A stretch of DNA of 57,285 nt from an uncultured Eubacteriales bacterium (GCA_900315785.1 ONAL01000023.1:1-57285); one strand, 5' to 3'; counted from the stretch's first letter, positions 42,068-51,397 are shown. Numbers and translations: made by a program. The notes: generated by a model not told the origin, from the letters alone.

Positions 42068-42643
42068 ATGGGAATTGAATACGGCATTCTCGATTTCATT
42101 GCTGAAAACATTCGATGTGCGTTTCTCGACCCGATTATGGCGGCGCTGTCGATTTTCGGCAATTACGGAATGGGTTGGATAATTCTGGCTCTGCCGCTGC
42201 TTATTCCCAGAAAAACAAGAACCGCCGCGGCTACGGCGCTCGTCGCAATGCTCATAGGCGCACTGGCAGGCGAGTTTGCTCTGAAGCACATTGTTTGCAG
42301 ACCGAGGCCGTATCTGACTTACGAACAATTTCACGGCTTTGCGATGCCGTTTACATTGAACACGGGACCTCACGGCGGCTACAGCTTCCCGTCGGGTCAC
42401 AGCTGCTGCGCGTTTGCCGCCGCGGTATCTTCGTTCAAAATCAACAAGCGCGTCGGTGTTATCACAACAATTGTCGCGGCGCTGGTAGCATTTTCCAGGC
42501 TCTACAATTACGTGCACTTTCCGTCCGACGTTCTCGCGGGAACGGTAATCGGAATTCTCTGTGCTCTGCTTGTAATCTTTGTTTTCAAAAAATTCTCGGT
42601 TGACGAAAAGCTGCTGAGAATTGGAATTAATAAATCAAATTGA
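42068..42643 (+). CDS. PAP2-family membrane phosphatase
   Basis: 191 residues from the ATG at 42068, which has AGAGGTGG 4 bases upstream. The three PAP2 motifs are clear: KHIVCRPRP (motif 1), GYSFPSGHS (motif 2), and SRLYNYVHFPSDVLAG (motif 3), between about five membrane spans. These enzymes remove phosphate from lipid substrates such as phosphatidic acid or undecaprenyl diphosphate at the outer membrane face. The next gene starts 17 bases later, so they may be co-transcribed. Confidence 0.92.
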   Translation: MGIEYGILDFIAENIRCAFLDPIMAALSIFGNYGMGWIILALPLLIPRKTRTAAATALVAMLIGALAGEFALKHIVCRPRPYLTYEQFHGFAMPFTLNTGPHGGYSFPSGHSCCAFAAAVSSFKINKRVGVITTIVAALVAFSRLYNYVHFPSDVLAGTVIGILCALLVIFVFKKFSVDEKLLRIGINKSN

Positions 42644-42660
42644 CTTTACAGGAGGTCAGT

Positions 42661-43845
42661 ATGAAAAAATTTATATCAATAGTTTTAACCGCTATGATTG
42701 TTCTCAGCCTCTTTGTGGCTGTTCCTGCGTACGCGACAATTCCGATTGAGTACGCTAAGGGCACTGTGCTTGAGGTGAAAGTCACAATGGACAGTGTTGA
42801 CGAGGACATCTCGGCAATCCAGGGAACTCTCTCTTATGTTCCCCAGCTTCAGTATGTGGAAGATAGTTTTTCAGCTCCCCATTTCCCCGATATGTGCAAA
42901 AACATTATCTCAGACGAAAGCTATTACACATTCAGATTTAACACAACGAATGTTGATAACTTCTACAATATCAAATCCGACCACATCGTCTGCTCGATGA
43001 AGTTTACGGCTGTTGATGATGTTCCCGCAGAGCCTTTCATCGCAACGATTAACGACATCTATCGTGTTGAGGACGTAACCTTTGTAGACATCGACAAAAC
43101 CTGCGCGGTCAGCATTTCGGTTTTATACGACCCCATACAGCCGACAACCGAGGAACCGACTACAGTCGAGCCTACAACAGACGCTCCTACAACTGCGGAG
43201 CCGACTACTGCTGAGCCCACAACAGCTGCTCCCGCAACCGCGGAGCCGACTACAGCCGAGCCCACAACAGCTGCTCCCACAACCGCGGAGCCGACTACTG
43301 CTGAGCCCACAACAGTTGCTCCGACAACTGCAGAGCCGACTACTAAGCCTGCTGTAAAGACTCCTTCCCTCACCTTCACCAAGAAGTCAGCTCAGGCAGG
43401 CGCGACATTCACGCTATCGGTGAAGAACAAGGGCACCAACAAGGTTACATTCAGCACATCGAACGCAAAGATTGCGAAAGTAAACTCGAACGGCGTTATC
43501 ACAACGCTCCAGCGCGGCGCGGTCACAATCAAGGTCAAGGTTGGCACAAAGACTCTCAGCTGCAAGGTTACGGTTACGAACAGCCCTGTAATCAAGGATG
43601 GCAAGAAATACCTGAGCAGCAAATACTACACAGTCAAGAAGGGCAAGACAATTAGCTTCAAGATTTACCGCAAGGCTTCGGCAATCAATAATGTTTACAA
43701 GACCTCGAACAAGAAGATTGCAAAAATCACCTCAAAGGCAAACGCGACAAAGCTTGTTATCAAGGGTCTCAAGAAGGGCAAGGCTACGCTCACCGTAAAG
43801 GTTAACGGAGTCAAAAGCTTCAATATAAATGTAAATGTAAAGTAA
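42661..43845 (+). CDS. secreted protein: cohesin-like domain, Thr/Pro linker, Ig-like domain
   Basis: 394 residues from the ATG at 42661 with GGAGG 5 bases upstream. A signal peptide (MKKFISIVLTAMIVLSLFV, end near PAYA) is followed by a beta-rich domain of about 130 residues (KVTMDSVDEDISAIQGTLSY) resembling cohesin-type folds. Residues about 160-235 are a TTAEPT repeat linker. A BIG2-like Ig domain (VTFSTSNAKIAKVNSNGVI) and a second similar unit (NNVYKTSNKKIAKITSKANA) complete it. No anchor motif is seen. Likely a surface or extracellular protein; the cohesin-like call is tentative. Confidence 0.7.
   Translation: MKKFISIVLTAMIVLSLFVAVPAYATIPIEYAKGTVLEVKVTMDSVDEDISAIQGTLSYVPQLQYVEDSFSAPHFPDMCKNIISDESYYTFRFNTTNVDNFYNIKSDHIVCSMKFTAVDDVPAEPFIATINDIYRVEDVTFVDIDKTCAVSISVLYDPIQPTTEEPTTVEPTTDAPTTAEPTTAEPTTAAPATAEPTTAEPTTAAPTTAEPTTAEPTTVAPTTAEPTTKPAVKTPSLTFTKKSAQAGATFTLSVKNKGTNKVTFSTSNAKIAKVNSNGVITTLQRGAVTIKVKVGTKTLSCKVTVTNSPVIKDGKKYLSSKYYTVKKGKTISFKIYRKASAINNVYKTSNKKIAKITSKANATKLVIKGLKKGKATLTVKVNGVKSFNINVNVK
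43141..43352 (+). repeat. tandem repeat coding the Thr/Pro/Glu linker
   Basis: About 17 units of 12 bases coding TTxxP (TTAEP, TTAAP, TTVAP). Units differ mainly at third positions, so the array could change length by slippage. Confidence 0.85.
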
Positions 43846-43859
43846 AAAGGCAAAAAATT

Positions 43860-43887
43860 ACAGGCGTCGAAATGACGCCTGTTTTTT
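43860..43887. terminator. terminator between convergent genes
   Basis: ACAGGCGTC and GACGCCTGT pair around GAAAT, followed by TTTTTTG on the plus strand. It ends the Thr/Pro-rich gene and probably the citrate synthase gene from the other side. Confidence 0.88.
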
Positions 43888-43895
43888 GTGCCTGT

Positions 43896-45263
43896 TTATC
43901 TGTCCGCGAGCTTCTTGTAATCCTTGTGGGTCGAAATGCTCATATAAGCGGGGCGGATAATCTTGTTGCCGTTGATGAGCTCTTCCATACGGTGAGCACT
44001 CCAGCCCGCGATTCTTGCAATCGCAAAAAGCGGTGTGTAGAGCTCTGTGGGAAGTCCCAGCATACTGTAAATGAATCCGCTGTAGAAGTCCACGTTTGCG
44101 GAAACGCCCTTGTAGATGTGCTTCTTCTGACCGATAACCTCGGGAGCAAGACGCTCAACACGTGAGTAAAGCTCGTACTCGTCCTCGAGACCCTTTGCCG
44201 CGGCAAGCTTGCCCGTAAAGTTCTTGAGGATACGCGCTCTGGGGTCGGAGATTGTATAAACCGCGTGACCCATACCGTAGATAAGTCCCGAACGGTCAAA
44301 TGCCTTTTTGTCGAGAATATCGGTGAGATACTTGCGGATTGCGTCCTCGTCTTCCCAGTCACGGACGTTGATTTTCAAATCCTCAAACATCTTGCTGACT
44401 CTGACGTTCGCGCCGCCGTGCTTGGGTCCCTTGAGGGAGCAGAGCGCAGCGGAAATCGCCGAGTATGTATCGGTTCCTGAAGAAGTTACAACGTGGGTTG
44501 TAAAGGTCGAGTTGTTACCGCCGCCGTGCTCAGCGTGGAGCACAAGCGCCATATCAAGCACACGCGCCTCGAGGTCGGTGTACTTCTGGTCGGGACGAAG
44601 CAGCTCAAGCACAATCTCTGCTGTGCTCTTCTTGGGGTCGGGAACGTGGATAAAGAGACTCTGATTTCTGAGATAATGGTTGTACGCCTGATATCCGTAA
44701 ACCGAAAGCAGCGGGAATACCGAAATAAGTTGCATACACTGACGAAGCACGTTGCTAATAGACGTGTCGTTCGGGTTAGAGTCATAACCGTAGAGCGTAA
44801 GCACGGAACGCGCAAGCGTGTTCATCATATCCGCTGACGGAGCCTTCATAATTACGTCACGCACGAAGTTTGACGGTAAGGTACGGTAAGCGCCGAGAAT
44901 GGACTTTGTCTCCTCGAGCTGCTTTTCGTTCGGCATTTCACCGAAGAGCAGAAGATGTACAACTTCCTCAAAGCCGAAGCGCTCTTCTGTAGCAAAACCG
45001 TTGACGATGTCGTTGATGTTGTAGCCGCGGTAAAAAAGCATACCGTCGGCAGGAACGGTCTTTCCGTCGATTATCCTGTTCTGTTGGATTTCGGAGATGT
45101 CGGTAAGACCCGTAAGCACGCCCTTGCCGTCGATATCGCGAAGTCCTCGTTTAACGTCGTATTTTGAGTAGAGTTCCTTGTCGATAACGGAATTATTGAC
45201 GAGCTTCTGCGAAAGCTTATTAATTCGTTTGTTAGTTTCGTAGTAGGCTAAATCCTTTGGCAA
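43896..45263 (-). CDS. citrate synthase
   Basis: 455 residues from the TTG at 45263; the earlier TTG at 45272 touches the GAGAGGAG site, while 45263 is 9 bases from it. The catalytic residues are visible in LVLHAEHGGGNNSTFT (substrate His), LIYGMGHAVYTISDPRA (catalytic His) and ANVDFYSGFIYSMLGLP (Asp). It joins acetyl-CoA and oxaloacetate to citrate, the first step of an (often incomplete) TCA route to glutamate. The length and N-terminal extension fit the large type seen in Clostridia. It stands alone on the minus strand. Confidence 0.94.
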   Translation of the reverse strand: MPKDLAYYETNKRINKLSQKLVNNSVIDKELYSKYDVKRGLRDIDGKGVLTGLTDISEIQQNRIIDGKTVPADGMLFYRGYNINDIVNGFATEERFGFEEVVHLLLFGEMPNEKQLEETKSILGAYRTLPSNFVRDVIMKAPSADMMNTLARSVLTLYGYDSNPNDTSISNVLRQCMQLISVFPLLSVYGYQAYNHYLRNQSLFIHVPDPKKSTAEIVLELLRPDQKYTDLEARVLDMALVLHAEHGGGNNSTFTTHVVTSSGTDTYSAISAALCSLKGPKHGGANVRVSKMFEDLKINVRDWEDEDAIRKYLTDILDKKAFDRSGLIYGMGHAVYTISDPRARILKNFTGKLAAAKGLEDEYELYSRVERLAPEVIGQKKHIYKGVSANVDFYSGFIYSMLGLPTELYTPLFAIARIAGWSAHRMEELINGNKIIRPAYMSISTHKDYKKLADR

Positions 45264-45295
45264 AGAAACCAACTCCTCTCATTTATTTTGGTATT

Positions 45296-45326
45296 ACACG
45301 AAAAGGGACGGCTCAGCCGTCCCTTT
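45296..45326 (-). terminator. terminator of the alpha-amylase gene
   Basis: AAAGGGACGGC and GCCGTCCCTTT pair perfectly around TCA; on the minus strand TTTTCG follows. It lies between the amylase stop and the citrate synthase start; the AT-rich stretch between 45327 and 45452 shows no gene. Confidence 0.85.
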
Positions 45327-45452
45327 AATAAACGTATAAACTTTTATCTTAATTAAAAATAATTAACATAACCTCGTTATCTGTTTAGAAACAATAGGCG
45401 GCATAATACCAATTAGAATAATATTATAACACATATTCTTCTAAAATGCAAA

Positions 45453-47714
45453 TTATTTTAAGTAAGTTCCGTTAGTGCCTATCTTACCGGTGATACCCTT
45501 GAAGCCCGAGCCGCAGCATACATATACTCTCATATTGCCCTTACCGATAGAAGGAACGCTGAGCGTACCGTTTGATACGGTCTTCTGGTCGCCTGTTACA
45601 GCGTCAATGTATGTGCCGTTGGGGAGGTTAGAGAAGGTCGCGCCGCCGCTGATAGCTACACAAGCGAGCGAGTCAACGCCGCCGGAGGTGTAGCGTCTTG
45701 TGAACGCAATGTTGCCACCCGATACGTTCTGAGTTGTATACTGACCCTTCTGGAGGGCGGGAACAGCTCTTCTGATCATATTGAGCTGACGGAGGTGCTT
45801 TGCGAGAGGCTTCTCGAGCGTCTGAGCTACGTTGCCGCTTGCGGAAGCTACCGTACCGAAATCAGAAGCTGTTACGGAGCCTGTGATGTTATCACCAAAG
45901 TACGCACGGCCTGTTGTCGAAAGCGCAGCCTTGGGACCTACATCGATAACCTGACCCTTCTGGAACTGAATCTCGGTACCGTAGTAGATACAGGGGATTC
46001 CGCGGAATGTCCAGAGCAGGTCCATATTCTCAGCCCAATCCTGCTCGCTGCCCGTGTAACGGGTCTTTTCACAGAACTGAGGACCGTAGTCGTGAGAGTC
46101 AACGTAAGTAACGTTCCAAGTGGAATCAGCAAAAGCATGATCCTCACCGCAAGCTGAACCGAACGCGCTGTTAGCGTTCTCAAAGTTCCAGTGCATTGTA
46201 AAGTCGATAACGCCTGTGCCGTTAGCCTTTGAGTAATCGGGAGTATGATATGTAGTGCCGTTGAGGAAAGCGTTTGTGCTTGTTTCGGTGAGGTTGCTTT
46301 CTTTTCTCGCGGCATACTGAGTGTAGTGAGCCTTGGAGTTAGCGAAGTTCTCTTCCCATCCGGAAGCGGTTGTCTTCCAGTTACTTGTCCAGGGAGACTC
46401 GGTCTCCTTCCAGGTGTAGAAGAACGGAGAGTCGGAAGAACCGCCCTCGTTTACATACTGGTTCCATCTTGCGCAGACCTCACCGAAGATATAGAAGTTG
46501 GGAACTGTGGAGAATTTCGGGAAGTAAGCGCTGTTAAGTGTCCAGCGGTTGATGTGCTTCTCTGTATCGAGACGGAAGCAGTCAACGCCCATATTGACGT
46601 ACTCCATATATGTATCAGTCAGGAACTGTGCAACCTCGGGGTTCTCGGTGTTGAGGTCACGGCAGTCGCCTTCGATTGAGGCATACTGCTCAAGCGGCTG
46701 GCCCCAGCCGCCGCCGGCTGTTTCACGGTGATAATACTCTTTTTTGTTATGATTATCGGAATGGATACTCTGGAGAATGTCAAGACGAGCCTGGAACTGC
46801 TGCTCACCCGAGAGGCTCCAGTAGTTGGGATAGGACTTCGCGAGCTCGCCGTTGGGGATAAGCTCCATGCTCTTGGGATCTGCGAGATCCTGAATCTTTG
46901 TGTACTTCTTGGTAGCCATCGGACAGAGTGTAGCGTCACCCCAGTTACCTGTGTGGTTCCATACAACGTCCTGGATAATCTTCATATCCTTCTCGTGAGC
47001 CGCGTCAATCAGATCCTGGAATGTCGCACCCCTTGACTCAAAACGAACGTCAACAGTGGACATATCCATTGAATGATAGCCGTGGTAGTCATAACCGCCG
47101 CCGTTTGTTACAACGGGAGTAACCCAGATTGCGGAGAAGCCGAGCGCCTTGAGGTAATCGAGTTTTTCGATGATACCCTTGAAGTCGCCTCGCCATGCGG
47201 GGTCAGTGTCGGGGTTGCCCGCGTTGGAGTCATCCCAGCAGTGTACGTTGTTGGAGCTGTCGCCGTCATAGAAACGAGTCGGCATAAGGAAGTAGATACT
47301 GTCCTCACGCATATCGGTTCTGTCCCACTGTGTAATCTGACCCGGGTCGTGGTTATACCATCTGTTTTTCTTGTACCACCATTCGCCTGTGTTCTGGGTA
47401 AGCTCATCGGACTGTACGCCGTTTGTAACAAAGATAAAGTTAATCTTTGAAACGGTCGGGAAGGTGTACTTGTACCAGTTGTTACCCTCAGAGGTGGTCT
47501 TGGGACCGGGATAAGTAGTTTCAATATTGGTCGGGAGAGAGTTCCAGTAGTAGATGTTAGGCTGACCCTCTTCGCAGTAATAGTGAACCGTTATACCGGT
47601 ACTTGCGGCTGTTTCGGCTTTTTTAGTCTCAACAGCCGACGCGGATACGACCGCAACGCCGAGTACTACGGCGAGTGCGAGAATAACCGCTAAAATCTTG
47701 TTCACACGTTTCAT
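45453..47714 (-). CDS. secreted GH13 alpha-amylase with N-terminal CBM26-like module
   Basis: 753 residues. A signal peptide (MKRVNKILAVILALAVVL, end near VSASA) is followed by a CBM26-like starch-binding domain (residues 40-125, YYCEEGQPNIYYWNSLP ... WWYKKNRWYNHDP). The GH13 barrel has GFSAIWVTPVV, QDVVWNHTGNWG, the nucleophile Asp in VDCFRLDTEKHI, the acid Glu in FYIFGEVCARW, and VDSHDYG for the third residue. It cuts alpha-1,4 bonds of starch outside the cell. No dockerin or anchor is seen. AGGAGG lies 6 bases before the ATG. Similar secreted amylases are typical of gut starch degraders such as Ruminococcus bromii. Confidence 0.93.
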   Translation of the reverse strand: MKRVNKILAVILALAVVLGVAVVSASAVETKKAETAASTGITVHYYCEEGQPNIYYWNSLPTNIETTYPGPKTTSEGNNWYKYTFPTVSKINFIFVTNGVQSDELTQNTGEWWYKKNRWYNHDPGQITQWDRTDMREDSIYFLMPTRFYDGDSSNNVHCWDDSNAGNPDTDPAWRGDFKGIIEKLDYLKALGFSAIWVTPVVTNGGGYDYHGYHSMDMSTVDVRFESRGATFQDLIDAAHEKDMKIIQDVVWNHTGNWGDATLCPMATKKYTKIQDLADPKSMELIPNGELAKSYPNYWSLSGEQQFQARLDILQSIHSDNHNKKEYYHRETAGGGWGQPLEQYASIEGDCRDLNTENPEVAQFLTDTYMEYVNMGVDCFRLDTEKHINRWTLNSAYFPKFSTVPNFYIFGEVCARWNQYVNEGGSSDSPFFYTWKETESPWTSNWKTTASGWEENFANSKAHYTQYAARKESNLTETSTNAFLNGTTYHTPDYSKANGTGVIDFTMHWNFENANSAFGSACGEDHAFADSTWNVTYVDSHDYGPQFCEKTRYTGSEQDWAENMDLLWTFRGIPCIYYGTEIQFQKGQVIDVGPKAALSTTGRAYFGDNITGSVTASDFGTVASASGNVAQTLEKPLAKHLRQLNMIRRAVPALQKGQYTTQNVSGGNIAFTRRYTSGGVDSLACVAISGGATFSNLPNGTYIDAVTGDQKTVSNGTLSVPSIGKGNMRVYVCCGSGFKGITGKIGTNGTYLK

Positions 47715-47862
47715 TTCAATCCTCCTAAAGACAGAGTTCTAATCATATCAATTATAGTACAAAATGAAACTTTAAATTTTCCCTTTTAGAATATTACAGA
47801 GACAAGATTGTAAAAAAAGTGGGAAAAAATCTGTATAGTTTTTATAATTTATTACAAATCAT

Positions 47863-48672
47863 TCACATTACTATTCCGAGCGTTCTGAGGGCTTTTGCTA
47901 TGCCGTCGCTGTCACAATCGTCTGTTACCATGGCGGCGACCGCCTTGAGCTCGGGCTCGGCATTTCCCATCGCAATGCCCATTCCGACTGACTTTATCAT
48001 CGGCAGGTCGTTGAAGCTGTCGCCGAACGCGACGACCTCGGACATCGTTATTCCCATATCCTCGCAAATCCTCTCGACGCCTATTCCCTTGTTGATTCCC
48101 TTGGGCATAACCTCCAGAAACCACGGAGCGGACAGATAGATGTCGAGTTCGTTTCCGAAAAGGTTCAAAAGCTGCTTTTCAAGCTCCTTTAATTCCTCGG
48201 GAACGCCGCAAATCAGGAACTTGTAAAGGCTCCAGTCCACGAAATCGGCTATATCGTCGACGAGGTTTAAATCAAGTCCGATAACGTCAGATTCTATATG
48301 GGTGTAATCGTTGACCTTTCTGTCGGCGTAAATCATATCGCCCTTGTGTACCATAGTGGTGACGTTGTAAGGTCCGAGCGCGTCATAAACGGGCTTGATG
48401 TATTTTGAGTCAAGGTAGGTTTTCGCGATGAGCTCTCCCCTGCTGTTGATAATCGCTCCGCCGTTGAAGCCCATATAATATCCGCCGTAGCTCATAACGT
48501 CGAGCTCACGGGCGAAGGGTCGGACGCCGTAAGGAAGTCTGCCCGAAGCGACAACGACCTTTACGCCGTTTTTCTGAGCCTCCGTAAGCGCCGCCTTTGT
48601 CAGAGGCGTTATCTCTTTTTTCCTGTTCAATAATGTGTCGTCAATGTCAACGGCAATCAGTTTGTAATTCAT
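47863..48672 (-). CDS. Cof-type HAD hydrolase
   Basis: 269 residues. HAD motif I is DIDDTLLN (residues 9-16), motif II is VASGR, and motif IV is FGDSFNDLPMIKSVGMGIAM. The large cap between motifs II and III is the Cof/type IIB cap, as in sugar phosphatases. Substrate unknown. AAGGAG lies 6 bases before the ATG, and the gene starts 3 bases after the sirtuin stop, so the two form an operon. Confidence 0.9.
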   Translation of the reverse strand: MNYKLIAVDIDDTLLNRKKEITPLTKAALTEAQKNGVKVVVASGRLPYGVRPFARELDVMSYGGYYMGFNGGAIINSRGELIAKTYLDSKYIKPVYDALGPYNVTTMVHKGDMIYADRKVNDYTHIESDVIGLDLNLVDDIADFVDWSLYKFLICGVPEELKELEKQLLNLFGNELDIYLSAPWFLEVMPKGINKGIGVERICEDMGITMSEVVAFGDSFNDLPMIKSVGMGIAMGNAEPELKAVAAMVTDDCDSDGIAKALRTLGIVM

Positions 48673-48674
48673 AA

Positions 48675-49400
48675 TTACTCCTTGATATTGAGCTGACCCA
48701 GCACCTCGCCGACCTTGTCGTGGAAAACAAGGCTCGCGGCTTTGTCCATTGGTGTGGGGTCGCGGTTGATGAGCACGAGCTTGTCGCCGCCGAAATACTG
48801 AAGAAGTCCCGCCGCGGGATAAACCGTCAGACTTGTGCCCGCGACAATCACTACGTCGGCATTTGCAATCGCCGAAACCGCGCCGCGGACCGTCTTGTCG
48901 TCGAGACCTTCCTCGTACAGCACAACCTCGGGCTTGATGATTCCGCCGCAGTCGCAGGTCGGGATACCCTCGCTGTCCTTGATGAACTGAGCGTCAAAGA
49001 ATTTGCCGCACTTCATACAGCGGTTTTTGTGAACCGTGCCGTGAAGCTCATAGACCGTCTTGCTGCCTGCCTTCTGGTGCAGTCCGTCAATGTTCTGGGT
49101 AACGATTGCCGTGAGTCTGCCCTTCTGCTCCATTTCGGCAAGCTTCTTGTGCGCCTTGTTGGGCAGAATATCGAGCGCGAGCATCTTGTCCTTGTAAAAG
49201 CGGTAAAACTCGGCGCAGTTGCGCATAAAGAAGGTGTGGCTGAGGATTTCCTCAGGCGGATAATCGTACTTCTGATGATAAAGTCCGTCCGCGGAACGGA
49301 AATCTGGGATTCCGCTCTCGGTGCTTACGCCCGCTCCGCCGAAAAAAACTATGTTATGATATGTGTCGACTATGTTCTGAAGTTCCTGTATTTTGTCCAT
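48675..49400 (-). CDS. NAD-dependent protein deacylase, sirtuin family
   Basis: 241 residues. The NAD-binding motif GAGVSTESGIPDFRS (residues 21-36), TQNIDGLHQKAG and catalytic His in ELHGTVHKNRC are all present. The zinc site is CMKC and CDCGG. VVIVAGTSLTVYPAAGL closes the Rossmann fold. It removes acetyl or related groups from lysines using NAD. It is the first gene of a two-gene unit with the Cof phosphatase. Confidence 0.94.
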   Translation of the reverse strand: MDKIQELQNIVDTYHNIVFFGGAGVSTESGIPDFRSADGLYHQKYDYPPEEILSHTFFMRNCAEFYRFYKDKMLALDILPNKAHKKLAEMEQKGRLTAIVTQNIDGLHQKAGSKTVYELHGTVHKNRCMKCGKFFDAQFIKDSEGIPTCDCGGIIKPEVVLYEEGLDDKTVRGAVSAIANADVVIVAGTSLTVYPAAGLLQYFGGDKLVLINRDPTPMDKAASLVFHDKVGEVLGQLNIKE

Positions 49401-49429
49401 AACGCACCTCTGCGAAAATTATAGAAAAA

Positions 49430-49451
49430 AAGGAGAGCCGAAGCTCTCCTT
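49430..49451. terminator. terminator downstream of the zinc-ribbon DUF4870 gene
   Basis: AAGGAGAGC and GCTCTCCTT form a 9-bp stem with a CGAA loop, with an A run before and TTTTG after. It serves the minus-strand gene at 49464. Confidence 0.85.
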
Positions 49452-49463
49452 GATTTTGTTTGA

Positions 49464-50036
49464 TTATTTGTTGAGTGCAGCGTAAATCTTGTCTACGAGC
49501 GGGTGGAGAAGCTTGATGCTGCCGAAAATCGGAAGATCCTTCTTTTCGCCCTTAACAGCGTTTACGATACCGATGATAGCAACTACGACGATGCCGATAG
49601 AAATGATACCGCCGATGATGCTCCAGATTACGGAAGCAGCACTGGGAGCATAGTAGTATGTAAGGAAGCCGTACTTGAGTGTCGGCGGGAAGATAGCGCT
49701 GATAATCGCGTTAAGAATGAAATATACGATAGAGAAGCAAAGGCTGAATGCAGCAAGTGTAAAGCCCTGCTTTACGTGGTGCTGGCAGTATTCTGAGTTC
49801 TTTCTCGCGAAGAGCGGGACAAGAAGAAGAATTCCGAGATAGGAAAGAGCCGCCATACCCTTGTTAGCCTGAACGTCAGCTTCGCCTGTGAGAACGGGCT
49901 GAGCGGGAGCTGCGGGCTGAGCCTGCTGAACTGCGGGCTGTGCAGGCGCTGCCTGCTGATCTACGGGAGTGCCGCAAGAAGCACAGAACTTGATGCCGTC
50001 TTCTACCTGAGCACCGCAATTTTTACAAAATGCCAT
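49464..50036 (-). CDS. zinc-ribbon DUF4870-like membrane protein
   Basis: 190 residues. An N-terminal zinc ribbon (CKNCGAQVEDGIKFCASCG) is joined by an Ala/Pro/Gln-rich linker (residues 27-50) to a membrane domain with about three helices (LSYLGILLLVPLFARKNSEYCQHHVKQGF is the DUF4870-type signature). It likely lies in the inner membrane with the ribbon in the cytoplasm. Function unknown. It has its own promoter and a modest AAGGGG binding site. Confidence 0.8.
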   Translation of the reverse strand: MAFCKNCGAQVEDGIKFCASCGTPVDQQAAPAQPAVQQAQPAAPAQPVLTGEADVQANKGMAALSYLGILLLVPLFARKNSEYCQHHVKQGFTLAAFSLCFSIVYFILNAIISAIFPPTLKYGFLTYYYAPSAASVIWSIIGGIISIGIVVVAIIGIVNAVKGEKKDLPIFGSIKLLHPLVDKIYAALNK

Positions 50037-50088
50037 AATAGTGTATCCCCTTTATTTTAGAGTATTTGGTAATTTTTATACCATATAT

Positions 50089-50117
50089 ATTATAAAAAAT
50101 ATAAAGTACAAAGTCAA
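50089..50117 (-). promoter_or_regulatory. promoter of the DUF4870-like gene
   Basis: On the minus strand TTGACT (50112-50117) and perfect TATAAT (50089-50094), 17-base spacer. Confidence 0.75.
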
Positions 50118-50158
50118 GATGAATATAGCAGATATCAAGTAACAAAACTGCAATAATT

Positions 50159-50962
50159 TTAGGCGCTTTTACCCGAAACCGCCCTTTTTCGACTGTTATA
50201 GATAAGCCATGACAAGCTGATTACGAAAAGAATCAACGAGATAAACTGGCTGGTTGAGAGCGGTCCGACAAAGCCTCTGTACGCGTCTCCTCTGAAAAAC
50301 TCGAGAATAAAACGGTATGTCGGATAAATCAGCAGATAGAGCGCGAGAATCTTGTGTCTTGCCTTGCCCTTCTTGTAGAGATAGAACAGAAAGAGGAACA
50401 GCAAAAGGTTCAAGCCCGCCTCGACTGCCTGGACAGGAAAACGGTGGACATGGTTTACGCCCTCGACGACCGAATAATTATACACCACTCCGTGCTCCCA
50501 CTCGACGCCGTAGCAGCAGCCCTCGAGGAAGCAGCCGATACGTCCGAAGAAGTGGAACAGCGGAATCGAGATAGCCGCTATATCGGAATAGTCGCCGAAG
50601 CTCAGCTTCTTTGCCTTTGTGTACACATAGAACACAAATATCGCGCCGATAAGTCCGCCGTAGAACACCGAGCCGCCGAAAACAAGCTTCATACCGAGCA
50701 GAAAATCATCAAAGCTTTTCATATCGCCGAGGTGAGTGAATACGTGGAACGTAATTTTTGGGATAGTCAGCGCATAGAGAATATGGCTGAAAACCACGAC
50801 GCCGACGAACGCAAAGAGCATCATAAACAGCATATGGAACTCGTCGAGCTTCTTCTTCACGCTCATTTTGTAGGTAAAAAAAATGACGGCCAGAACGCCC
50901 GCGAGCGCGGTCACCATATACCACGTTATCGGTCGACCGCCGAGCTGGATATAAGGAAACAT
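50159..50962 (-). CDS. lgt: prolipoprotein diacylglyceryl transferase (Lgt family)
   Basis: 267 residues with about seven transmembrane segments. Lgt signatures are GGSVFYGGLIGA, HFFGRIGCFLEGCCYG, RFPVQAVEAGLNL and TYRFILEFFRGD. The enzyme moves diacylglyceryl onto the lipobox cysteine of prolipoproteins; the cyclophilin, DUF4358 and SGNH proteins of this window are possible substrates. The sequence is divergent in the N-terminal helices, so it may be a second Lgt-like enzyme. The binding site is AGGAAAGG. Confidence 0.85.
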   Translation of the reverse strand: MFPYIQLGGRPITWYMVTALAGVLAVIFFTYKMSVKKKLDEFHMLFMMLFAFVGVVVFSHILYALTIPKITFHVFTHLGDMKSFDDFLLGMKLVFGGSVFYGGLIGAIFVFYVYTKAKKLSFGDYSDIAAISIPLFHFFGRIGCFLEGCCYGVEWEHGVVYNYSVVEGVNHVHRFPVQAVEAGLNLLLFLFLFYLYKKGKARHKILALYLLIYPTYRFILEFFRGDAYRGFVGPLSTSQFISLILFVISLSWLIYNSRKRAVSGKSA

Positions 50963-50975
50963 AAAAATCCTTTCC

Positions 50976-51010
50976 TAAAACAAAACAGGCATAAGTTACC
51001 TTATGCCTGT
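50976..51010 (-). terminator. terminator of the DUF4190-like gene
   Basis: ACAGGCATAAG and CTTATGCCTGT pair perfectly around TTAC; on the minus strand TTTTGTTTT follows. Confidence 0.88.
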
Positions 51011-51029
51011 CGTTTTAATTCGCAATTAA

Positions 51030-51365
51030 TTAGTTAAGTAAGTTGCTAAAAGAGTTAGCGTACTCTGTGAGGCTTGAGCCGTATTTGATTACTTCTCTTG
51101 CTGCGCAAGCGCAGGGAAGGAAGATGAAGCCGAGGACTGTAGCTACAATACCGAGTACGAGACCTGCAACAGCCATACCTGTGGACTGACCTTCAGCCTT
51201 CATAGCCTTCATACCCATAGCGCCGAATACGATACCAACGATGCTGAGTACGATACCGATGATAACTACTACAGGCTGAGCCATAAACCAAAGACCTACG
51301 ATGCCGCATAAAAGACCAACTAATGCTGCAACTAATGCGATTAAAGATTTTGTTTTACCGTTCAT
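51030..51365 (-). CDS. DUF4190-like small membrane protein
   Basis: 111 residues with a Gly-rich pattern of three hydrophobic segments: LIALVAALVGLLCGIVGLW, VVVIIGIVLSIVGIVFGAMG and MAVAGLVLGIVATVLGFIF. The motif 'GIVLSIVGIVFGAMGMK' is typical of DUF4190 proteins. Function unknown. GGAGGG lies before the ATG and a near-consensus promoter upstream. Confidence 0.78.
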   Translation of the reverse strand: MNGKTKSLIALVAALVGLLCGIVGLWFMAQPVVVIIGIVLSIVGIVFGAMGMKAMKAEGQSTGMAVAGLVLGIVATVLGFIFLPCACAAREVIKYGSSLTEYANSFSNLLN

Positions 51366-51397
51366 TGAAAAAACCCTCCTAAAAATTGGTTGACTTA

